NCBI RefSeq assembly: GCF_003479405.1
Contig: NZ_QUHB01000013.1
Span: 45,217 to 57,558, forward strand
Source of the DNA: Eubacterium sp. AF16-48
GTDB taxonomy: Bacteria; Bacillota; Clostridia; Lachnospirales; Lachnospiraceae
Length of the DNA: 12,342 bases
Reading direction: 5' to 3'
Of the stretch, positions 6,736-12,342 are shown in pieces. The position numbers and the translations under genes are program-made. The notes beneath the pieces are model-generated. The model was not told the DNA's origin, searched no databases, and saw only the letters and a list, made by a program, of their open reading frames with translations. Each line of letters starts with the position of its first letter. The stretch's first letter is position 1.

Positions 6736-6760
6736 AGCTCATATCTTTTAGAATGAGACT
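6736..6760 (+). promoter_or_regulatory. Pan-like RNA motif, copy 2
   Basis: The hairpin reads AG-CTCAT-A-TCT (6736-6746), a loop TTT, then AGA-ATGAG-A-CT (6750-6760). It repeats the architecture of copy 1: a 5-bp block, bulged A on the 5' side (6743), a 3-bp block, and a second bulged A (6758) on the return strand before the outer stem. The primary sequence differs from copy 1, so the shape is shared and not copied. Its arms can also pair with neighbours: TGAGC at 6729-6733 with GCTCA at 6737-6741, and AATGA at 6752-6756 with TCATT at 6760-6764. These would be mutually exclusive with it. The panG ribosome binding site begins about 25 nt downstream. Confidence 0.62.
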
Positions 6761-6798
6761 CATTGTCCCGAAATTAATTATGTTAAGGAGGGATGCCC

Positions 6799-7638
6799 AT
6801 GAAATTTGGATTTATAGGAGCAGGGAAAGTCGGATTTTCCCTGGGAAAATACTTAGCTGACAATGAAATGGAAGTAGTCGGCTATTATAGTGAGTTTAAG
6901 GAAGACGCCTTAGAAGCGTCAAAATTTACAAAGTCATCAGTTTATAAAAATATTGAGGATTTAGTAAGAGATAGTGATGTCTTGTTTTTGACGGTTCCTG
7001 ACGGAGCAATTGAGAAGGTCTGGAATCAGGTAAAGAAAACAGGTATTAGTGGAAAAGTTGTGTGCCATTGTAGTGGCGCTTTATCATCAAAAGTCTTTTC
7101 GGATATATCGGAACTGGGAGGTTTCGGTTATTCTATCCATCCGCTCTTTGCAGTAAGTGACAGATACAATTCATACAAGGAGCTTTCCAACAGTTATTTT
7201 ACAATAGAAGGTTCACCGGGAAAAATAGGTGAAATAAGACAGATATTTGAAAAAATGGGAAATAAGATATGCATTATTTCTGCAAAGGATAAGGTTAAGT
7301 ATCATGCGGCAGCAGCAATAGCAAGCAACCTTGTGGTAGGTCTTATTGATTTAAGTGAAAAACTGCTGATGGAATGCGGATTTGAAAGAGACGAGGCAGG
7401 AGATGCCTTAGCACCTATAGTGTGGGGCAATATAAAACACATATTAAATAATGGTGTGGTAGAAGCACTTACAGGCCCTATAGAGCGTGGAGATGCGGAT
7501 ACCATTAAAAAGCATTTAGCGACAATTAGTGGAAATGACAGGGAAACATATATTGCAGTGTCCCGTCAGGTGTTAGAGGTTGCCAAAAGAAAAAATAAGG
7601 ATAGAGATTATAGTAAAATAGAGGAGATTTTGAAATGA
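6799..7638 (+). CDS. panG: Ketopantoate reductase, PanG type (Rossmann-like plus DUF2520)
   Basis: This is the probable NADPH-dependent reductase that turns 2-ketopantoate into pantoate, the step PanE does in E. coli. From the ATG at 6799 it is 279 residues. That start has AAGGAGGG at 6785-6792 with a 6-nt gap, whereas the ATG at 6793 directly abuts the ribosome binding site and is unlikely. Residues 1 to about 125 are a Rossmann domain with GFIGAGKVG at 4-12 and a HCSGALSS stretch. Residues about 130-255 match the DUF2520 helical domain, with [10 protein letters not shown] and [10 protein letters not shown]. The PanG family was shown to replace PanE/IlvC in Francisella, with homologs in Enterococcus faecalis and Clostridium difficile. 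First place in a panBCD-coaBC operon supports the role strongly. Its stop overlaps the panB start by 4 nt (ATGA), implying translational coupling. Confidence 0.87.
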   Translation: MKFGFIGAGKVGFSLGKYLADNEMEVVGYYSEFKEDALEASKFTKSSVYKNIEDLVRDSDVLFLTVPDGAIEKVWNQVKKTGISGKVVCHCSGALSSKVFSDISELGGFGYSIHPLFAVSDRYNSYKELSNSYFTIEGSPGKIGEIRQIFEKMGNKICIISAKDKVKYHAAAAIASNLVVGLIDLSEKLLMECGFERDEAGDALAPIVWGNIKHILNNGVVEALTGPIERGDADTIKKHLATISGNDRETYIAVSRQVLEVAKRKNKDRDYSKIEEILK

Positions 7639-8462
7639 AGAATACAGTAAATACACTTTTACAGCAGAAAAAAGATGGAAACAAAATAACAATGCTTACA
7701 TGTTATGATTATTCAACAGCCAAGTTAATGGAAGAAGTAGGGGTAAACACTATTTTAGTGGGAGACTCATTGGGAAATACAATGCTTGGCTATGAAGATA
7801 CCATACAGGTTACAATGGAGGATATGATTCACCACAGCGCAGCAGTATCAAGAGGTCTTAAGAATACTTTATTAGTTTGTGATATGCCATTTATGTCCTA
7901 TCAGACATCAGTTTATGATGCAGTGGTAAATGCAGGCAGACTTATGAAGGAAGGACACGCTAACATGGTTAAATTAGAAGGTGGCGTGGAGGTTGTACCA
8001 CAGATAGAAGCAATAGTTAAGGCTTCAATTCCTGTTTGCGCCCACATTGGACTTACACCTCAGTCAATTAATGCATTTGGCGGTTTTAAGGTACAGGGAA
8101 AAACGGAAGCTGCTGCAAGAAAATTAATTGAAGATGCAAAGGCGGTACAGGCAGCAGGAGCTACCATGGTTGTTCTTGAAGCAGTTCCAGCCAAGTTGGC
8201 AACAAAAATTACGGAAATGCTTGATATTCCAACTATTGGAATTGGTGCCGGAAACGGATGTGACGGACAGGTATTGGTATATCAGGATATGTTGGGAATG
8301 TTTACAGACTATGTTCCAAAATTTGTAAGACAGTTTGCCAATGTAGGTGAAGTAATGAAACAGGCATTTACAGATTACATCAATGCAGTTGGTGATGGAA
8401 GCTTTCCGAAGGAAGAAAACACATACAAAATTGATGATGAGATAATTGATAAATTATATTAA
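7635..8462 (+). CDS. panB: 3-methyl-2-oxobutanoate hydroxymethyltransferase
   Basis: This enzyme adds a one-carbon unit from methylene-tetrahydrofolate to alpha-ketoisovalerate to form ketopantoate, the committed step to pantothenate. The 275-residue protein is of normal length. It shows VGDSLGN with Asp44 and CDMP with Asp83 (metal ligands in the family), MVKLEGG at 111-117 with Glu115, AHIGLTPQS at 136-144, and LEAVP with Glu182 as the expected catalytic base. [14 protein letters not shown] near the C-terminal third is also typical. GAGGAG at 7621-7626 precedes the ATG by 8 nt and lies within the end of panG, and the two genes overlap by 4 nt. Confidence 0.97.
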   Translation: MKNTVNTLLQQKKDGNKITMLTCYDYSTAKLMEEVGVNTILVGDSLGNTMLGYEDTIQVTMEDMIHHSAAVSRGLKNTLLVCDMPFMSYQTSVYDAVVNAGRLMKEGHANMVKLEGGVEVVPQIEAIVKASIPVCAHIGLTPQSINAFGGFKVQGKTEAAARKLIEDAKAVQAAGATMVVLEAVPAKLATKITEMLDIPTIGIGAGNGCDGQVLVYQDMLGMFTDYVPKFVRQFANVGEVMKQAFTDYINAVGDGSFPKEENTYKIDDEIIDKLY

Positions 8463-8474
8463 GGAGATAAAAAA

Positions 8475-9317
8475 ATGAAGGTTGTAACAACAGTTAAAGA
8501 AGTAAGAGATTATGTAAAACAGTGGAAGAAAAATGGAGAAACAGTAGGATTTGTGCCTACTATGGGATATTTACACGAGGGACACGGAAGCCTTATTACA
8601 GCTGCAAGAAACAACAATGACAGAGTTGTAGTAAGTATTTTTGTAAACCCTATGCAGTTTGGTCCCACTGAGGACTTAGAAAGTTATCCGAGAGATTTGG
8701 AAAAAGACAGTAAATATTGTGAAAGCCTTGGGGCAGATTTAATATTCCATCCGGAACCATCAGAAATGTATCACGATGACTTTAGCACATATGTAGATAT
8801 GTCAGTGCTTACAGAAGAATTATGTGGACTTAGCAGACCGGTACATTTCAGAGGTGTATGTACTGTTGTAAATAAATTATTTAATATTGTACAGCCTGAT
8901 CGTGCTTATTTTGGAGAAAAGGATGCTCAGCAGTTAGCCATAATTAAACATATGGTGCAGGATTTAAATATGGACATTGAAGTTATCGGATGCCCTATTG
9001 TAAGGGAAGAAGACGGTCTTGCAAAAAGCTCAAGAAACACATATCTTTCACTGGAAGAGAGAAAGGCAGCATTAATATTAAGCCAGACAGTGGAATTATG
9101 TAAGAAGCTTATTGCTGATGGAGAGACAGACGCAGATGTTGTTGTATCAAAAATGAAGGAAAACATTGAAAAGGAACCTTTGGCAAAAATTGATTACGTT
9201 AAGGCGGTAAATGGTTTAACAATGCAGCAGCAGAAGGAAATAAAGGCACCAATGCTTATTGCCATGGCAGTATATATTGGAAAAACAAGATTAATTGACA
9301 ATTATATATTAGGGTAA
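8475..9317 (+). CDS. panC: Pantothenate synthetase (pantoate--beta-alanine ligase)
   Basis: This ligase joins pantoate with beta-alanine using ATP through a pantoyl-adenylate. The 280-residue protein has the nucleotidyl-transferase HxGH motif as HEGH at 34-37, a VNPMQFGP substrate loop at about 58-65, FGEKD at 146-150 and KSSRN at 184-188 (the KMSKS-like loop). Length and motif order are typical, with no lesion seen. AAGGAG at 8461-8466 overlaps the panB stop and lies 8 nt before the ATG, so the 12-nt gap is wholly used by the ribosome binding site. Confidence 0.97.
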   Translation: MKVVTTVKEVRDYVKQWKKNGETVGFVPTMGYLHEGHGSLITAARNNNDRVVVSIFVNPMQFGPTEDLESYPRDLEKDSKYCESLGADLIFHPEPSEMYHDDFSTYVDMSVLTEELCGLSRPVHFRGVCTVVNKLFNIVQPDRAYFGEKDAQQLAIIKHMVQDLNMDIEVIGCPIVREEDGLAKSSRNTYLSLEERKAALILSQTVELCKKLIADGETDADVVVSKMKENIEKEPLAKIDYVKAVNGLTMQQQKEIKAPMLIAMAVYIGKTRLIDNYILG

Positions 9318-9331
9318 ATGAAGGAGAATAT

Positions 9332-9733
9332 ATGCAGATAAATATGTTAAAAAGTAAGATTCATAGAGCAACAGTAGTTCAGTCAGAGCTTGATTATGTA
9401 GGTAGCATAACCGTAGATGAGGCATTGATGGAAGCTGCAGGAATATATGAATACGAAAAGGTACAGATAGCCGATGTAAACAATGGCAACAGATTTGAAA
9501 CTTATGTTATTGCCGGTGAGAGAAATTCAGGAATGATTTGTCTTAACGGGGCAGCAGCTCACATGGTGAATATTGGAGATAAAATCATTATTATGTGTTA
9601 TGCACAAATGACACCTGAAGAAGCAAAGGAAAATAAGCCTAAGGTTGTTTTTGTTGATGATGATAATAAGATGACAAGGCTTACAAATTATGAAAAGCAC
9701 GGTAAGTTGTTTGACATAATGAAGGAAGCATAG
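9332..9733 (+). CDS. panD: Aspartate 1-decarboxylase proenzyme (pyruvoyl enzyme)
   Basis: This enzyme decarboxylates L-aspartate to beta-alanine, the second substrate of PanC. The 133-residue proenzyme should cleave itself between Gly24 and Ser25 in [10 protein letters not shown]; Ser25 becomes the pyruvoyl group. Lys9 (in MLKSKIHR), Tyr22 and the LNGAAAH stretch fit the family. GAAGGAG at 9319-9325 precedes the ATG by 6 nt. It may require a PanM/PanZ-type maturation factor in some bacteria, but none is visible here and Firmicute enzymes usually self-process. Confidence 0.97.
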   Translation: MQINMLKSKIHRATVVQSELDYVGSITVDEALMEAAGIYEYEKVQIADVNNGNRFETYVIAGERNSGMICLNGAAAHMVNIGDKIIIMCYAQMTPEEAKENKPKVVFVDDDNKMTRLTNYEKHGKLFDIMKEA

Positions 9734-9748
9734 TTAATGGAGTTTTGT

Positions 9749-10945
9749 ATGGATAAAATATTGCAGAATAAAACAGTTGTATTGGGAGTTACAGGCAGTA
9801 TTGCAGCTTATAAAATAGCTAATTTAGCCAGTATGCTGGTAAAAAAAGGGGCAAAGGTTCACGTTATCATGACGAAAAATGCCACAAATTTTATTAATCC
9901 CATAACTTTTGAAACCCTTACGGGAAATAAGTGTCTTGTGGATACCTTTGACAGAAATTTTGAATTTAGCGTGGAACATGTTTCATTGGCAAAGGCGGCA
10001 GATGTATTTATGGTGGCTCCTGCCAGTGCCAATGTTATAGGCAAAATAGCAAATGGGATAGCAGATGATATGCTTACAACTACTATTATGGCAGCTAAAT
10101 GCCATAAAATCATATCGCCTGCAATGAATACCAACATGTTTGAAAATCCTATTGTTCAGGACAACATATCAAAGTTAAAAAACTATGGTTACGAAGTAAT
10201 AGAGCCTGATAGCGGATATCTTGCATGTGGAGATGTGGGAGCAGGGAAAATGCCTGACCCGGAGGTTTTAGAAAGTTATATTATTAAGGAAGTTGCTTTT
10301 GAAAAGGACTTAAAGGGAAAGAAGGTTTTAATTACTGCGGGTCCTACCATGGAAAAAATTGACCCTGTGAGATTTATAAGTAATCATTCCACAGGAAAGA
10401 TGGGATATGCCCTGGCAAAAATTGCCATGCTTCGTGGTGCAGATGTTACCTTGGTTACAGGAAAAACATACATTAAAAAGCCTGATTTTGTAAAAATAGT
10501 TGAAGCCTACAGTGCAAAGGAAATGTTTAATGCAGTTAATGGTGAATTTGAAAATCAGGATATTGTAATTATGAGTGCAGCCGTAGCTGATTATCGGCCA
10601 AAAATAGTGGCTTTAGAAAAAATCAAAAAGCAGGATAAGGATGCTGTCATTGAGTTGCAGCGCACAGATGATATTTTAGGAACAATGTCTGCTAAAAAGA
10701 CAAAACAGTTTATGTGTGGATTTTCAATGGAAACAGAAAATATGATTGAAAATTCCAAGGCAAAACTTAAAAAGAAGAATCTGGATATGATTTGTGCCAA
10801 CAACTTAAAGGTATCAGGTGCCGGTTTTGGAACAGACACTAATGTAGTAACAATCATAACAGAGGATGGCGCAAAGGAACTTCCTATTGAGTCTAAGGAA
10901 AAGGTGGCATATGATATTATAAGTGAGATTGTTGGAAGGTTGTAA
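9749..10945 (+). CDS. coaBC: Bifunctional phosphopantothenoylcysteine decarboxylase / phosphopantothenate--cysteine ligase
   Basis: This enzyme makes 4'-phosphopantetheine from 4'-phosphopantothenate in two steps: cysteine addition (CoaB) then FMN-dependent decarboxylation (CoaC). It follows pantothenate kinase, which is not in the window. From the ATG at 9749 it has 398 residues. The CoaC half (1 to about 185) shows VLGVTGSIAAYK, His77 in EHVSLAK, PAMNTNM at 124-130 and Cys160 in LACGD. The CoaB half (about 188-398) shows ITAGPT at 195-200 and FISNHSTGKMG at about 209-219 with Asn212. The ATG at 9749 has GGAG 6 nt upstream (9739-9742). An in-frame ATG at 9737, three bases after the panD stop, adds only MEFC and has a weaker site. 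Both halves appear intact. It ends the pan operon. Confidence 0.95.
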   Translation: MDKILQNKTVVLGVTGSIAAYKIANLASMLVKKGAKVHVIMTKNATNFINPITFETLTGNKCLVDTFDRNFEFSVEHVSLAKAADVFMVAPASANVIGKIANGIADDMLTTTIMAAKCHKIISPAMNTNMFENPIVQDNISKLKNYGYEVIEPDSGYLACGDVGAGKMPDPEVLESYIIKEVAFEKDLKGKKVLITAGPTMEKIDPVRFISNHSTGKMGYALAKIAMLRGADVTLVTGKTYIKKPDFVKIVEAYSAKEMFNAVNGEFENQDIVIMSAAVADYRPKIVALEKIKKQDKDAVIELQRTDDILGTMSAKKTKQFMCGFSMETENMIENSKAKLKKKNLDMICANNLKVSGAGFGTDTNVVTIITEDGAKELPIESKEKVAYDIISEIVGRL

Positions 10946-11015
10946 TGGTAAGCGGATTTTTGAGGAAGATAGATTTCTGAAAAAATTATATTAGGATTTG
11001 TGGAAAGGATTTTAC

Positions 11016-12146
11016 ATGAAGAATATTGTATATAAAATGTTATCAGCCATTGTGACACTGGCGGTTCTTATAGGTTGCATAACCATTGGCACGGGAACTG
11101 TTTTTGCGGCAACTGCTCCATGGACTAAAAATGAAAATGGACAGTTTGTAAATGGAAATGGTGACATAATAAAAGGTGCAACTATGAAAGGTATTGACGT
11201 AAGTCATTACAACGGCAACATAGATTGGAAAACAGTAGCTGAAAGTGATATAGATTATGCCATTATACGATGCGGATACGGCAATGATCAGGCCAATCAG
11301 GACGATACATATTGGCAGCAAAATGTGAAAGGTTGCGAAGATAATAACATTCCATATGGTGTGTATATTTATTCCTATGCTACTACTAAAGAAATGGCAT
11401 TAAGTGAGGCAAAACACGTTTTAAGACTTGTTGACGGTCATAAATTAAGCTTTCCTATATATTATGATGTGGAGGCTGATGTTCAGAAGAAGCTTACTAA
11501 GTCACAGATTACAGAATTAATAGACACTTTTTCTAAGGAAATAATGAAGCAGGGGTATGAATGTGGAGTATATTCTAATTTAGACTGGTGGACTAATAGA
11601 ATAGAGAGCAAAGTGGCTACAAATCCTAATTATTTTAAGTGGGTTGCACAATATAACAATGTGGGAACAAACTTTGGTTATAATTATGAAATGTGGCAAT
11701 ATACGGAGTCAGGAACAGTGGCTGGTGTAAATGGAAAGTGTGATATTAATTTCTGGTTGGCACCGGTAAGAGATAGTACATACAATGCAAGAAATTATAA
11801 GCCTATAATTGAACCGACAACTGAAAAGCCAACAACTAAGCCGGCAGTTAAGGTTACTGCACCAAAAACTTCCACCATCAGCAAGCTTGCCAAAGGAAAG
11901 AAAAGTGCTAAGATAAGCATCAAAAAAGTTAAAGGAATAAAAGGATATCAGATACAATATTCCACTGTTAAATCCTTTAAGAAAAAAAATACCAAAACAA
12001 AAACAACCACAAAAAATGTTCTTACCATAAAGAAATTAAAGTCCAAAAAAGTATATTATTTTAGAGTTAAAGCCTACAAAATGGACGGAAAGAAAAAGGT
12101 ATATTCAAAGAAGTGGAGTAAGGTTAAGAAGGTAAGAGTAAAATAG
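11016..12146 (+). CDS. Secreted GH25 lysozyme (muramidase) with C-terminal Lys-rich Fn3-like domain
   Basis: This probable peptidoglycan muramidase would cut the MurNAc-GlcNAc bond. From the ATG at 11016 it has 376 residues; AAAGGA at 11004-11009 sits 6 nt before it, while an upstream in-frame TTG at 10998 has no support. Residues 1 to about 31 are a signal peptide with likely cleavage at VFA/AT. An LIGC at 18-21 looks like a lipobox, but the hydrophobic core continues past it, so soluble export is preferred. Residues about 58-252 form the GH25 barrel, with GIDVSHYNG (Asp61), YYDVEAD (Asp151, Glu153) and KCDINFW (Asp243). A Thr/Pro/Lys linker (TTEKPTTKP) joins it to the Fn3-like domain at about 278-376. 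No terminator separates it from coaBC 70 bp upstream and no clear promoter was seen, so readthrough from the CoA operon is possible. Confidence 0.92.
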   Translation: MKNIVYKMLSAIVTLAVLIGCITIGTGTVFAATAPWTKNENGQFVNGNGDIIKGATMKGIDVSHYNGNIDWKTVAESDIDYAIIRCGYGNDQANQDDTYWQQNVKGCEDNNIPYGVYIYSYATTKEMALSEAKHVLRLVDGHKLSFPIYYDVEADVQKKLTKSQITELIDTFSKEIMKQGYECGVYSNLDWWTNRIESKVATNPNYFKWVAQYNNVGTNFGYNYEMWQYTESGTVAGVNGKCDINFWLAPVRDSTYNARNYKPIIEPTTEKPTTKPAVKVTAPKTSTISKLAKGKKSAKISIKKVKGIKGYQIQYSTVKSFKKKNTKTKTTTKNVLTIKKLKSKKVYYFRVKAYKMDGKKKVYSKKWSKVKKVRVK

Positions 12147-12208
12147 TGAAGCAGAAATAGGGGAAAAGTAGGAGTAAGGAAACAAAGGAAAAATAGAATG
12201 GAAAAATA

Positions 12209-12255
12209 GAAATCTCCGTTTTCAGGTTTTAAAACTTAGAAGCCGGAGATTTTTT
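12209..12255 (+). terminator. Terminator after the GH25 lysozyme gene
   Basis: A 9-bp stem pairs 12210-12218 (AAATCTCCG) with 12244-12252 (CGGAGATTT), extended by an inner TTC/GAA pairing, and is followed by Ts to 12255. The loop contains the palindrome GTTTTAAAAC at 12226-12235. The opposite strand also has a T-rich stretch after the stem, so it may work in both directions. Confidence 0.85.
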
Positions 12256-12342
12256 GCGTAAAATCAATACCTTAATTTATTTTCATTTGAATAAACCGGG
12301 AAAATGATGAATTCGTAGAAAAATCCTGGCAAGAATCGTCTC
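12256..12342. other. Window end, no assignable gene
   Basis: Two minus-strand frames are open to the window edge. One ends with a TGA at complement 12284-12286 and reads TILARIFLRIHHFPGLFK; another ends further in. Either could be the 3' end of a convergent gene sharing the terminator, but the visible piece is too short to decide. Confidence 0.25.

Noticed and set aside
10998..11015. TTG start for the lysozyme at 10998
   Set aside because: The ATG at 11016 has AAAGGA at ideal spacing and begins a normal signal peptide.
10591..11058. Minus-strand open frame of 155 codons over the end of coaBC
   Set aside because: It is antisense to the CoaB domain and the lysozyme start, with no family resemblance.
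12284..12342. C-terminal end of a convergent minus-strand gene (TILARIFLRIHHFPGLFK then stop)
   Set aside because: Only 18 codons are visible and a second minus-strand frame is also open, so a call would be a guess.
1..12342. Mobile elements, CRISPR arrays, tRNA or rRNA genes
   Set aside because: No transposase, integrase, spaced direct repeats or recognisable RNA gene was found on either strand.

Overview
The window is low-GC DNA with AGGAGG-type ribosome binding sites, a secreted GH25 lysozyme, a membrane-anchored foldase and lysine-rich fibronectin-III-like C-terminal domains. Together these suggest a chromosomal region of a Gram-positive anaerobe of the Clostridia, most likely a Lachnospiraceae species. 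This assignment comes from gene content and style, not from a database match. Every convincing gene is on the + strand. I see no phage, IS, CRISPR, tRNA or rRNA signal.

Layout. 1-891 carries purC (purine synthesis). 892-1128 is a regulatory intergenic stretch with a perfect 15-bp AT-only dyad overlapping a promoter. 1129-2298 encodes a lipoprotein built like a trigger factor (FKBP-type prolyl isomerase plus helical C-terminal chaperone part) but exported. 2299-2503 contains an extended -10 promoter followed at once by an intrinsic terminator, which together form a possible attenuator. 2504-4777 encodes a secreted amidase-signature hydrolase ending in a Lys-rich Fn3-like domain. 4778-5461 contains a terminator and a 5'-truncated remnant of another protein with the same C-terminal domain. 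5471-6583 encodes a rhodanese fused to a TtcA-like PP-loop tRNA thiolase, closed by a strong terminator.

6635-10945 is the vitamin B5 / coenzyme A operon. Its leader contains two consecutive hairpins with the same architecture: an outer stem, 5 bp, a bulged A on the 5' side, 3 bp, a loop, and on the return strand a second bulged A after the 5-bp block. This matches what I know of the Pan RNA motif, a candidate riboswitch upstream of pantothenate genes. The operon then runs panG (alternative ketopantoate reductase), panB, panC, panD and coaBC with 4-nt overlap or very short gaps. The encoded enzymes make pantothenate from ketoisovalerate and aspartate and carry out the two steps after pantothenate kinase. 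The kinase itself is not in the window. 11016-12146 encodes a secreted GH25 lysozyme with the same Fn3-like tail, followed by a terminator.

The most interesting points are the tandem Pan-like leader, the promoter-terminator leader of the amidase, the domain-shuffled Lys-rich Fn3-like tail (three copies, one in a broken gene), the exported trigger-factor-like lipoprotein, and the sulfurtransferase-thiolase fusion.
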